Below are positions 12,026 to 20,189 of a stretch of 64,000 bases of DNA, piece by piece (the first letter of the stretch is position 1; the number at the start of each line of letters is the position of its first letter). The DNA is from Oceanicaulis sp. MMSF_3324 (lineage in GTDB: Bacteria; Pseudomonadota; Alphaproteobacteria; Caulobacterales; Maricaulaceae), in the NCBI RefSeq assembly GCF_030733545.1, contig NZ_JASHIU010000001.1, forward strand, positions 434,001 to 498,000, given 5' to 3'. The notes below the pieces were generated by a model. The model saw only the letters and a program-made list of their open reading frames with translations, ran no database searches and was not told the DNA's origin. Both the position numbers and the translations under genes were made by a program.

Positions 12026-12690
12026 GCGCGTTGGGAGCGATCTTCACCCGCGAACTGCGCCTGGCGTTTGCAGGCGGTGGCGGTCCGGCGGGGCCGGCGG
12101 CGTTCAATCTGGCGGCGCTCGCGCTGGCGCCGCTCGCAATCGGTCCGGATGCTGAAACCTTGCAAGCGGCGGGGCCGGGCGTCATCGCCTTCGCCGCGCT
12201 CCTGGCGACACTTCAGCCGGCCGAGCGGATTTTCAGCGAAGACGCCAGCGATGGGACGCTGGAACTCTATGCGCTCTCCCCTGTGGGATTGGCGCTATCG
12301 GTGTTCATGAAGACCCTGGCCTTCATTCTGGCGGTGTTCTGGACGACGCCCCTGCTCGCCTTTGTGGGCGGGCTGGCTTACGGCATGGATGTCACTTCAG
12401 CTTTCGTGCTGGCGCTGGGTCTGGGTTTCGCCGCGCCGGGGCTCGCCTTTATCGCCGCCTTTGCGGGCGCGCTGGCGGCGGGGCTCAAACGGGCCGGGCT
12501 GTTGATCGCGCTGATTGCGGCCCCCTTGCAGGTGCCGCTTCTGGTGTTTGCGGCGGGCGCGGGCCGGGCGGCGATGGATGGCACCGGGCTTGAGGGCCCC
12601 AATCTGATGATGGCGCTGGCCGGATCGCTGGCGGCGCTGGCGCTGGCGCCCTTTGGCGCCGCCGCTGCGCTCAAGGCGCGACTTGAATAG
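12022..12690 (+). CDS. ccmB: Heme exporter membrane protein CcmB
   Basis: This is the 222-aa permease partner of CcmA, with six predicted transmembrane helices. The early segment ATLQPAERIFSEDASDGTLE is the typical cytosolic coupling region of CcmB. It overlaps ccmA by 4 nt and is followed by ccmC after a 64-nt gap. Confidence 0.94.
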   Translation: MSALGAIFTRELRLAFAGGGGPAGPAAFNLAALALAPLAIGPDAETLQAAGPGVIAFAALLATLQPAERIFSEDASDGTLELYALSPVGLALSVFMKTLAFILAVFWTTPLLAFVGGLAYGMDVTSAFVLALGLGFAAPGLAFIAAFAGALAAGLKRAGLLIALIAAPLQVPLLVFAAGAGRAAMDGTGLEGPNLMMALAGSLAALALAPFGAAAALKARLE

Positions 12691-12754
12691 GGTTCATGCG
12701 GCTCAGCGCCGCATCGGCTTGCCCGTTTGCGCAGGCCCGGCTAGGTGATCTGTC

Positions 12755-13498
12755 ATGTGGAGCTATTTCGCCAATCCCGAACGGTTCGACCGCCTTGCGC
12801 GCGCCCTCCTGCCCTGGTGCTGGGGCGTGGCGGCGGCGCTGTTCGCCATTGGTCTGCCCTGGGCGTTGTATTTCTCGCCGGGCGACTATCAGCAGTCCGA
12901 CACGGTGCGCATCATGTATGTGCACGTTCCAGCGGCCTGGCTGGCCATGTTCGCCTATGCGGGGCTGGGCGGCGCCAGCTTCGTCTACTTCATCTGGCGG
13001 CATAATCTGGCTGATCTGGCGGCGCGCGCCATTGCGCCGGCGGGGGCAGTGTTCGCCTTCATCTGTCTGGCGACCGGCGCGCTCTGGGGCCGGCCCATGT
13101 GGGGCGCCTGGTGGGTGTGGGATGCGCGCCTGACCTCGATGCTGGTGCTGTTCCTGCTCTATCTGGGTTACATGGCGCTGCGGGGCGCGATCGAGGATGA
13201 GAAGCTGTCCGCCCGCGCGGGCGCCATCCTCGCCATGGCCGGATTGATCAACCTGCCCATCATCAAGTTCTCGGTGGACTGGTGGAATACCTTGCATCAG
13301 GGCGCGAGCGTGTTCCGATTCGATGGCCCGACGATTGATCCCTCCCAGCTCTGGCCGCTGGCGATCATGGCGTTGGGCTTTACGGTGCTCTATCTGGCCT
13401 TCGTGCTGACCCAGATGCGCGCAATGATCATGGAGCGCCGGGCCGAGGCGCTGGAACGCCGCCGCGAGCGGCGCCTGGAACTGGAGGCGGAGCTGTGA
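12755..13498 (+). CDS. ccmC: Heme exporter protein CcmC
   Basis: This 247-aa protein with six membrane helices carries the tryptophan-rich WWD motif (WGRPMWGAWWVWDARLTS) and flanking periplasmic histidines that present heme to CcmE. It is clearly CcmC rather than CcmF, given its length. A GCTAGGTG element lies 7 nt before the ATG, with TTGCCCG 14 nt further upstream, so it may also be transcribed separately. Its stop overlaps the ccmD start by 4 nt. Confidence 0.95.
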   Translation: MWSYFANPERFDRLARALLPWCWGVAAALFAIGLPWALYFSPGDYQQSDTVRIMYVHVPAAWLAMFAYAGLGGASFVYFIWRHNLADLAARAIAPAGAVFAFICLATGALWGRPMWGAWWVWDARLTSMLVLFLLYLGYMALRGAIEDEKLSARAGAILAMAGLINLPIIKFSVDWWNTLHQGASVFRFDGPTIDPSQLWPLAIMALGFTVLYLAFVLTQMRAMIMERRAEALERRRERRLELEAEL

Positions 13499-13704
13499 GC
13501 GCGCTTGCCGATTTTCTCTCCATGGACGGCTATGCCGTCTATGTCTGGGTGTCTTACGGGCTGAGCCTTTTGGGCAGCGCCGGTCTCGTGATCCTGGCGG
13601 TGAACCGTCGCCGCGCGGCCAGCGCGCGTCTGGCCCGGCTTGAAGCACAGGAAGCGGCCCTGAAGCCGGGCGCTGTCCTGAACGCCGACGAGGATGCGGC
13701 ATGA
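13495..13704 (+). CDS. ccmD: Heme exporter small subunit CcmD
   Basis: This 69-aa protein has one transmembrane helix (YAVYVWVSYGLSLLGSAGLV) followed by an Arg/Ala-rich cytoplasmic tail, as expected of CcmD, which stabilises the CcmC-CcmE complex. It overlaps both neighbours by 4 nt. The position between ccmC and ccmG confirms the call. Confidence 0.9.
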   Translation: MSALADFLSMDGYAVYVWVSYGLSLLGSAGLVILAVNRRRAASARLARLEAQEAALKPGAVLNADEDAA

Positions 13705-14258
13705 AAAACATCATGACCTGGTTCCCGGTGATGGCGGTGGGCCTGCTCCTCGCCATTTTCGCCATCGCCCTGCTGCGCCCGAGCGAGGGCGGCGGCGATC
13801 CGATCATCGGTCAGCGGGTCAGTGATCTGGACCTGCCGCTGGAGGCTGTGAGCTTCACCGAGTCCGGCTTTGATCCTGGAACGGTCGAAGGCCCCTATCT
13901 TCTGAACGTCTGGGCGTCCTGGTGCCCGCCCTGCCGGGTCGAGCATCCCTATCTCGATTACATGGCCGAGCAGGGCGTGCCGATCTATGGCATCGTCTAC
14001 AAGGATGACGAAGCGGATACGGTGCAGTTTCTCAACCAGCTAGGCGACCCGTTTACAGGGCTCGCCGCTGATCCTGAGGGCCGCGCCGGCTTCGAGCTGG
14101 GCGTGACGGGCCCGCCGGAAACCTTTGTCGTGGATGGGGAGGGCGTGATCCGGGCGCGTTGGCGCGGCGCGGTGACCGATATTGTCTGGATACAGCGCAT
14201 GGCCGGACCCTGGGCCGCCGCCGGCGGTCAGCCGGTCGACTGGAGCGCGGCGGAGTAA
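13701..14258 (+). CDS. ccmG: Thiol:disulfide interchange protein CcmG/DsbE
   Basis: This membrane-anchored periplasmic thioredoxin of 185 aa reduces apocytochrome c for heme attachment. Residues 8-26 form the membrane anchor. The active site is WASWCPPCR (C75, C78), and the cis-proline region is GVTGPPETFVVD. It is the last gene of the ccm cluster; ccmE, ccmF and ccmH are not in this window. Confidence 0.95.
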   Translation: MKNIMTWFPVMAVGLLLAIFAIALLRPSEGGGDPIIGQRVSDLDLPLEAVSFTESGFDPGTVEGPYLLNVWASWCPPCRVEHPYLDYMAEQGVPIYGIVYKDDEADTVQFLNQLGDPFTGLAADPEGRAGFELGVTGPPETFVVDGEGVIRARWRGAVTDIVWIQRMAGPWAAAGGQPVDWSAAE

Positions 14259-14270
14259 GCGCTGATCCAC

Positions 14271-14831
14271 CTATTCGGCGGCGGCTTTCTTCTTTTTCTT
14301 CTTTTTCTTCTTGTCGCCGCCCTTGGCCTTCGCCTTGGCGGCTTTCGCGGCGAGCTTGGCCTTCTTGGCCTCTTCCTTCGCCGCTTCCGCGCCCAGTTCA
14401 GAGGCGCGGGCGATCCGGTTGAGCGCTTCGACGAAGCTGGCGCGCTTGTTCTTGGGCAGGGCGGTCAGAATGGCGTCGTCCGCCGCTTTTGCCCCGGCGA
14501 TAACCGTGGCGTGCAGCTTGCGACCCTCTTCTGTGAAGCGCACTGCGTTGGCGCGGGCGTCGCCCGGCGCCTTTTCACGCACCAGCAAGCCTTTGGCCGC
14601 CATGCGCGAGACCAGCTCGGCGAGCGTCGAGCGGTCGATCCCGGTCGATTGCACCAACTGCGTCTGGGTCAGCCCTTCCTGATCGTGAACGGCGCAGAGC
14701 ACGGCGAATTGTCGCTGGGTGATCTGAACCCCGCCGGTCGCGTCGGAAAACTGTTCCGCTGCGAATTGCTGGGCGCGGTGCAAGAGATGCCCCGGAGAAC
14801 CATTGAGGTCGAAATCGAGTGCGTCAGCCAT
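14271..14831 (-). CDS. MarR-family regulator with a polylysine tail
   Basis: This 186-aa protein has a MarR winged-helix core (residues 15-140; recognition region STGIDRSTLAELVSRMAAKG and wing REKAPGDARAN). It ends in an unusual Ala/Lys-rich tail at residues 146-186 that includes nine consecutive lysines (174-182), like a histone H1 tail. GGAGG lies 9 nt before the ATG at 14831. It is divergent from a Nudix gene, which is a plausible target, and convergent with ccmG with no terminator visible. The tail probably adds nonspecific DNA affinity; that is an inference. Confidence 0.88.
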   Translation of the reverse strand: MADALDFDLNGSPGHLLHRAQQFAAEQFSDATGGVQITQRQFAVLCAVHDQEGLTQTQLVQSTGIDRSTLAELVSRMAAKGLLVREKAPGDARANAVRFTEEGRKLHATVIAGAKAADDAILTALPKNKRASFVEALNRIARASELGAEAAKEEAKKAKLAAKAAKAKAKGGDKKKKKKKKKAAAE

Positions 14832-14950
14832 ATTTCACCCTCCGGCGACGGAACAAAGCAACCATAACCGGGTTTAGCGACGTTTCAATAACAAGTCCTT
14901 CCTGATACGGAATGGGCCGGGAAATGACCCGATACAGCAAGGGGTTCGCC

Positions 14951-15487
14951 ATGTATGAGCAAGAGCCTGATTTCCATCACATCGTGCCAGAGGACGATGA
15001 TCGCGAACGGCGCGTCTGCCGGACCTGCGGGTTTGTGGATTATGTGAACCCCAAGATCGTCGCGGGTGTCGTGGCGACCCGAGAGGATGGTCGTGTGCTG
15101 ATGTGCAAACGCGCGATCGAGCCGCGCTCGGGCTTCTGGACCCTGCCCGCAGGATACATGGAGGAAGGTGAAAGCGTGCAGGAGGCCGCCCTGCGCGAAG
15201 CGCGCGAAGAGGCCTGCGCAACGCTGGAGCTTGATGGTCTGCTTGGCGTCTATTCCGTGCCCCGCATTTCCCAGGTCCAGATTTTCTTCCGGGCCCGGTT
15301 CAAGGCGCCCGGGATCGCGGCGGGTCCGGAAAGCCGGGAGGTGGCGCTTTTCGAGTGGGATCAGCTTCCCCTGCCGGATCTGGCCTTTCCCAGCGTCAAA
15401 TGGGCGCTGGACGATTATCGCGCCGGACATGGGCGGGACCGGCCGCCGGCCATGCGCACCCAGGGGCCGGACTTCAAACCGCTGTAG
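14951..15487 (+). CDS. Nudix hydrolase
   Basis: This 178-aa pyrophosphohydrolase is of the ADP-ribose/NADH-type (COG1051) group, with substrate unknown. The Nudix box runs from GYMEEGES to REAREEA. The N-terminus has a shortened zinc-ribbon-like segment CRTCGFVDYVNPKIV; only one CxxC pair remains of the two usual in Nudix proteins with this domain, so it may not bind zinc. The ATG at 14951 is chosen because AAGGGG lies 7 nt upstream; in-frame ATGs at 14912 and 14924 lack a ribosome site. It converges on the histidine kinase gene with a 14-nt overlap. Confidence 0.87.
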   Translation: MYEQEPDFHHIVPEDDDRERRVCRTCGFVDYVNPKIVAGVVATREDGRVLMCKRAIEPRSGFWTLPAGYMEEGESVQEAALREAREEACATLELDGLLGVYSVPRISQVQIFFRARFKAPGIAAGPESREVALFEWDQLPLPDLAFPSVKWALDDYRAGHGRDRPPAMRTQGPDFKPL

Positions 15488-17222
15488 CCGAGTAGGCGCC
15501 GGGGTCTGTCAACTGATCAAGCCGGGCGCCGAGAAGCGCCAGGTTGACGGGCTTGGACAGGCAATCGGCAGCCCCCCGTTCCCGCATGCGCTGGGCGGTG
15601 CCCGATGTGACGTCAGCGGTGACGATGATAACGGGCATGTCCGGATAGACGCTGTTCAAATGGACCAGCAAATCCTCGCCTGACAGGCCGGGCATGTGCA
15701 GGTCCAGCAAGACCGCATCGGGATCGCTTTCGGTCTTGTCCATCAGGGCCAGGGCCTCGGCGCTGCTTTCCGCTTGCAGCACGCGCCAGCCGTTTTCTTC
15801 AAGATAGACGGTCAGAAGTTGCCGGTTCGTGGCGTTGTCCTCGACCACGAGCGCGGTCCGGGCGCGTCTTGTATCCGCTGCTTCGGCTGCGGCGTGCGGG
15901 TGCAGCTCGGCCTCCGGGGCGTCCTGGGCCGTATCGATCGGACGGTGGGGCAGGCGGACCCAGAACCGGCTGCCCGCGCCAAGCTCGCTGTCGACGCCGA
16001 TCTCACCGCCCGCAAGCACAGCGATCTCCTGAGCGATGGTGAGGCCAAGGCCTGCGCCCTCATAGTGACGGCCCAGACTGTCATCGAGCTGGCTGAACCG
16101 TTCAAAGATGGTTTTAACGTGCGCGGGCGCGATGCCGGGGCCGGTGTCGGACACGCTCAGCTCCATATCACCGCTCTCCAGCAGGCGTCCGCTGATCGCG
16201 ATCGCGCCCGCATCCGTGAACTTCACGGCATTGCCGGCGAAATTGGTCAGGATCTGCATTACCCGGGTGGCGTCGCCGAGAACGGTCGTCTCGAGCTCGG
16301 GTGCGATATCGAGCTCCACCGTCAGCTTCTTGCTCGCGGCCTGACTGGCGATCGTATCCGCGGTGCTGCGCAACAGATCGGCCGGGCGGTAGGGCGCGTC
16401 CTCCAGGACGAGCTCGCCGGCCTCGATGCGGGAGATATCAAGCACATCGTCAATCAGGCCCCGCAAAGCGGCGCCGGACGAGTTGAGCATGCGCACATAA
16501 TCTTGTTGCCGGTCATCGAGCTTGGTCTGGCCCAGAAGCTGGGCCATGCCCATGACGCCGTTGAGCGGCGTGCGGATTTCATGGCTCATATTGGCCAGGA
16601 AACGCGATTTGGCGGCGTTCGCTTTCTCGGCCTGAAGATAGGCGTCCTTGATGCGCCGGCTCGTATCCCCGAACCGGCGCGCCGCTATGAAGAAATGCAC
16701 CAAGAAGAGGCAGGCGGCGATGATAGCGAGGAGATATTCGATATTCATTTCGCCATCGCGGAACAGCGCGCTGGCGGGCAGACCCAGCAGATAGGCGGCG
16801 GCCGGCCCGCCGCCGCTCAACGTCAGGGGCAAATCCTCGTTTGAGTGCACGGCGATATGAAAAAGCGATCCGCACAACAAAAGCAGAGCGATGGATTCTC
16901 CGGCTTGGCCCCAGGCGTTCCACAGTCCGATGCTGAGCGAGGAGTAAATGACCGACGCAAGCAGCATGGAGAGATTTGCGGAAATCTTCTCCGCACGTGA
17001 AACCGGTTGGGTCCGTGTTTCGTCGCGAAATTTGGAGGCGATCCAGTAATCAAGACACTGGGACGCCAGCGCCAGAACAGCGTAGGCGATCGCAAACAGC
17101 TGCAAGCCCGCCAGGTACATGACGGCCGCGCCAAACAAGGCGGTGCCCACCCGCATGGGCAGCTCGCGCGCTCGTTTCCCCGCGACGCTTTGATAAGCAT
17201 CGAGGGTGATGAGGTTGTTCAT
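15474..17222 (-). CDS. Membrane-bound hybrid sensor histidine kinase
   Basis: This 582-aa kinase has about six N-terminal membrane helices (residues 25-185) and no recognisable periplasmic sensor domain. A HisKA domain follows with phospho-acceptor H214 in [11 protein letters not shown], then a HATPase domain ([35 protein letters not shown]) and a C-terminal receiver with the acceptor Asp in [12 protein letters not shown]. Phosphorelay to another protein is expected, but no response regulator or Hpt gene is nearby. The stimulus is unknown. Confidence 0.93.
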   Translation of the reverse strand: MNNLITLDAYQSVAGKRARELPMRVGTALFGAAVMYLAGLQLFAIAYAVLALASQCLDYWIASKFRDETRTQPVSRAEKISANLSMLLASVIYSSLSIGLWNAWGQAGESIALLLLCGSLFHIAVHSNEDLPLTLSGGGPAAAYLLGLPASALFRDGEMNIEYLLAIIAACLFLVHFFIAARRFGDTSRRIKDAYLQAEKANAAKSRFLANMSHEIRTPLNGVMGMAQLLGQTKLDDRQQDYVRMLNSSGAALRGLIDDVLDISRIEAGELVLEDAPYRPADLLRSTADTIASQAASKKLTVELDIAPELETTVLGDATRVMQILTNFAGNAVKFTDAGAIAISGRLLESGDMELSVSDTGPGIAPAHVKTIFERFSQLDDSLGRHYEGAGLGLTIAQEIAVLAGGEIGVDSELGAGSRFWVRLPHRPIDTAQDAPEAELHPHAAAEAADTRRARTALVVEDNATNRQLLTVYLEENGWRVLQAESSAEALALMDKTESDPDAVLLDLHMPGLSGEDLLVHLNSVYPDMPVIIVTADVTSGTAQRMRERGAADCLSKPVNLALLGARLDQLTDPGAYSATAV

Positions 17223-17307
17223 GTGAAGACCCCCGGGTGACGCTATGTCTTATCCTGCACCCGGAAGTCTTGAAACTTGGTGACGCACCGCCAAAAGTCG
17301 TAGGCGA

Positions 17308-17649
17308 TCAGAGCGCGTCGAGAATGCGCTCAACCGGGCGGCCCAGCGCCGCGCGGGGACCGTTGATCAGGACAGGGCGCTCGATCAGTTTGGGATTGTC
17401 CGCCATGGCTTGCACAAGCGCGTCCTCATCCTCGACCGATTTGAGATCAAGCTCCTTGTAGATCGCTTCCTTGGTGCGCATCAGGTCTCGCGCGCTGGAC
17501 AGTCTCAGTTTCGAGATCACGGATTGAATTTCGTCCGTACCGGGCGGGGTCTTGAGATACTCCCGGATCGTCGGACGGTGGCCATGCTGTTCCAGAAGGG
17601 CCAGCGCCTCACGCGATTTCGAACAGCGGGGATTGTGCCAGTATTCCAT
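17308..17649 (-). CDS. arsC: ArsC-family reductase (arsenate reductase-like)
   Basis: This 113-aa thioredoxin-fold protein belongs to the glutaredoxin-linked ArsC family. The catalytic cysteine C9 is in NPRCSKS, and the LIERPVLI segment and GRP motif near the C-terminus match ArsC. No other arsenic gene is close, so arsenate reduction is a family-based inference, and a YffB/Spx-like role is possible. It lies 3 nt after the CitE-like gene, which suggests one operon. Confidence 0.85.
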   Translation of the reverse strand: MEYWHNPRCSKSREALALLEQHGHRPTIREYLKTPPGTDEIQSVISKLRLSSARDLMRTKEAIYKELDLKSVEDEDALVQAMADNPKLIERPVLINGPRAALGRPVERILDAL

Positions 17650-17652
17650 GTG

Positions 17653-18498
17653 TCACTCCTTGGTTTGCGCCGCCGCAAGCACAGCTCGCGCAGCACGCAG
17701 ATGCATCAGTTCGACCATGCGGCCCTCTACCGGGACGGCGCCCTTGCCGGCATTGGCCGGGTCTTCGAAGGCGTCAACGACGGTCTGGGCCCAGGCGCGT
17801 TCGGACGCGCTGGGCGCGAAAGCGTCATGTACAGGATAGATCTGGCTGGGATGGATCAAGGTCTTGCCGTCAAAGCCGAGCGCGCGGGCCTGACGCGCTT
17901 CGTGCTGCAGACCTTCTTCGTCCTTGTAGGCGTTGTAGACAGCGTCCAGAACGACAAGCGCCATGGCGCGCGCCGCCAGCACCAGTCGCGACAGATAGGG
18001 CGTCAGAGTCTCGCGGCGTTGCGCGTTCTCGGGCAGGCGTAGTCCTTCGGCCAGATCATTGGACCCCGCCACAAGCGCCTGAAGTCGATTGAGCGGCGCC
18101 TGTTGGGCGATCGCTTCGACATTCATCACGCCCAGCGGGGTTTCGATCATCGCCCAGACCGGCCCGTCAAACCCCGCTTCGTCGAGCCGTTTGCGAACCG
18201 CGGCCAGCTGCTCGGGCGTTTCGACCTTGGCGATCAGGGCGGCGTCGGGCGCGGTGTCGGCGGCCACGCACAGGTCGGCGGCCAGATCGGGTGAGCCGGG
18301 CTCGGCGATGCGTAAGACCGTGTACACGCCCGCCGCTTTCAGTCGGGGAACGGCGCTCTTGGCGTTGAGGCGCGCTTCGGCCTTGCGATCCGGGGCGACA
18401 GCATCTTCAAGGTCGATGATGATCGCATCGGCGCCCAGGCCATCCGCCTTGTCCAGGGCGCGCGGCTTGTCGCCGGGCACGAAGAGCGCAGAGCGCAT
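17653..18498 (-). CDS. HpcH/HpaI-type CoA ester lyase (CitE-like)
   Basis: This TIM-barrel lyase of the citrate lyase beta/malyl-CoA lyase family has 281 aa from ATG 18498 (MRSALFVPGD). The motifs IIDLEDAV, VAKVETPEQ-like KVETPEQL, SNDLA and the C-terminal GKTLIHPSQI are present. An upstream ATG at 18540 would add 14 residues but lacks a ribosome site and nearly touches the divergent gene. The substrate (malyl-, citramalyl- or another CoA ester) cannot be told from sequence. arsC follows after 3 nt. Confidence 0.85.
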   Translation of the reverse strand: MRSALFVPGDKPRALDKADGLGADAIIIDLEDAVAPDRKAEARLNAKSAVPRLKAAGVYTVLRIAEPGSPDLAADLCVAADTAPDAALIAKVETPEQLAAVRKRLDEAGFDGPVWAMIETPLGVMNVEAIAQQAPLNRLQALVAGSNDLAEGLRLPENAQRRETLTPYLSRLVLAARAMALVVLDAVYNAYKDEEGLQHEARQARALGFDGKTLIHPSQIYPVHDAFAPSASERAWAQTVVDAFEDPANAGKGAVPVEGRMVELMHLRAARAVLAAAQTKE

Positions 18499-18564
18499 AA
18501 GCCTTGCGTTCAGAAGTGTGTGAGAGGAATCGTCCATCATGAGGGAAAGGCATACATAAGGCGC

Positions 18565-20139
18565 ATGGCTGACACCACTCCCCAACCGCGTGTTCTCGTC
18601 ATCAGCTCACTTGTCGCAACGAGTGAAGTGGGGGGCGGTGTGACCGCACAGGTGCTCGCGGCGCATTCGGTGCGCCCCCATCTGGCGCCCACGGTGATGC
18701 TGGGACGGCATCCGGCGCTGGGCGCGCCCGGCGGCGGTCCGGTCCCGATCACGCTCATGACCTCCGCGCTGGAGGGCGCGAAGGCGAATGGGGCGCTGGA
18801 TGCGGTGGACGCGATCTTCACCGGCTATTTCCACAACCCCGACCAGGTCCGTCTGGCCGCGGGCGTGATCGCGGAAGCGCGGTCACAGCGCCCGGACCTT
18901 CTGGTGATGGTCGATCCGATACTGGGCGACGGCGAAGCCGATGGCGGGGAAGGCGGGCTGTATGTCAGCGCCGACACCGCCCGGACGATCCGTGAAGCGC
19001 TCCTGCCCATGGCCAGCGTGATCACGCCCAACCGGTTCGAGCTGGCCTGGCTGGCGCAAACCCCTGTGGAGACGCCGGAGCAGGCGGTGGCTGCGGCGCG
19101 CCAGCTGGCGCCGGTGGTCCTGTGCACCTCCGCCCCGACCGATCTGCACGATGTCTGCGTGATGACCGTGACCGGGGATGACGCATTCAGTGCGCGCATG
19201 CCGCGCATCGATCCGGCTCCGTTCGGCACGGGTGATGTGTTCGCCGCGAGCGCGCTGGCGGAACGGTTGAAGGGGGCGCGCTGGCGCGATGCCGCGGCCC
19301 GGGCCATGGCGCGGATTTCCCATGTTCTGGAAGAGACGCGGCTGGCGGGCGAGACGGCGGACCTGCGGCTGACGCGCGAGATCCTGCAAGCGCCCTTGCG
19401 GGCGCCGGCCCTGAGGCGCGTGGGCGCCCGACGCCCGGCCTGGGTGATGGGGCTGGATGGATGCAAGGCGGGCTGGGCCGGGGTGATGGTGGATCTCAAT
19501 GGTCTGGAGGCGCCCCGCCGCGCAGTCTTCGAACGCTTTCAGGACGCCTTTGACTGGGGCGCCCAGGTGATCGCGGTGGACATGCCGATCGGCTTTCAGA
19601 CACAGCCCTCCGGCCCGTCCGGGCGGGCTTGCGAGCGTGCTGCGCGCCAGCGGCTCGGCCCGCGACGCAATTCGGTCTTTCCCTCGCCTCTGCGGGCGGC
19701 GTTGGCCGCCACAGAATATGAGGAGGCGAACCGGCTCAATCGCGCTGCGGGCGGTCAGGGATTGTCAAAACAGGCGTTCAACCTGTTTCCGAAAATACGC
19801 GAGATCGACGCTCTCATGACCCCGGAGCTGTCGCGGGGCGTCATCTTTGAAACCCATCCCGAGGTGAGCTTTGCGGTCCTGTCTGGCGCGCCGGCCCGAC
19901 ATCGCAAGAAGACCCGAGAGGGACGCGACGAGCGCCTGGCCCTGTTGGTGCGCGAAGGCCTGCCTCAGGCTCTGTTTGAACCTCATCCTTTCAAGTCGGC
20001 CCTGTGTCCGCCCGATGACCTGATTGATGCCGGGCTGTGCGTGCTGACCGCGCAGCGCATCGCCGCCGGAGAGGCGGAGTGTCTGCCCGCTGACCCGCCT
20101 GAAGATGAGCGGGACCTGATCATGGCCATTCACGCCTGA
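18565..20139 (+). CDS. Fusion: pyridoxal kinase-like domain + DUF429 domain
   Basis: This 524-aa protein joins two unrelated folds. Residues 1-278 are a PfkB/ribokinase-type pyridoxal or hydroxymethylpyrimidine kinase: VDPILGDGE (117-125), ITPNRFEL (153-160) and the catalytic GTGD (221-224). Residues 292-524 are a DUF429 domain of RNase H-like fold, with the strand GLDGCKAGW, the acidic VDMPIGF and FETHPEVSF. The join is a short Pro/Arg linker (residues 279-291) with no stop or frameshift. The ATG at 18565 has AAGG 4 nt upstream and lies 66 nt from the divergent CitE-like start. The kinase half probably phosphorylates a B6 vitamer; the DUF429 half has no established activity. Confidence 0.88.
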   Translation: MADTTPQPRVLVISSLVATSEVGGGVTAQVLAAHSVRPHLAPTVMLGRHPALGAPGGGPVPITLMTSALEGAKANGALDAVDAIFTGYFHNPDQVRLAAGVIAEARSQRPDLLVMVDPILGDGEADGGEGGLYVSADTARTIREALLPMASVITPNRFELAWLAQTPVETPEQAVAAARQLAPVVLCTSAPTDLHDVCVMTVTGDDAFSARMPRIDPAPFGTGDVFAASALAERLKGARWRDAAARAMARISHVLEETRLAGETADLRLTREILQAPLRAPALRRVGARRPAWVMGLDGCKAGWAGVMVDLNGLEAPRRAVFERFQDAFDWGAQVIAVDMPIGFQTQPSGPSGRACERAARQRLGPRRNSVFPSPLRAALAATEYEEANRLNRAAGGQGLSKQAFNLFPKIREIDALMTPELSRGVIFETHPEVSFAVLSGAPARHRKKTREGRDERLALLVREGLPQALFEPHPFKSALCPPDDLIDAGLCVLTAQRIAAGEAECLPADPPEDERDLIMAIHA

Positions 20140-20153
20140 AGACGGATCTGCGC

Positions 20154-20180
20154 TTGAATCCAAGTTTGCAGGGCTATACC
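20154..20180 (+). promoter_or_regulatory. Candidate promoter of the beta-lactamase-fold hydrolase gene
   Basis: TTGAATC (20154-20160), a 12-nt spacer and GCTATACC (20173-20180) match the Caulobacter-type consensus well (7 of 8 at the -10). The ATG begins 9 nt after the -10, so the transcript would have almost no leader. No Shine-Dalgarno is visible. Confidence 0.55.
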
Positions 20181-20189
20181 TGAAATCTC

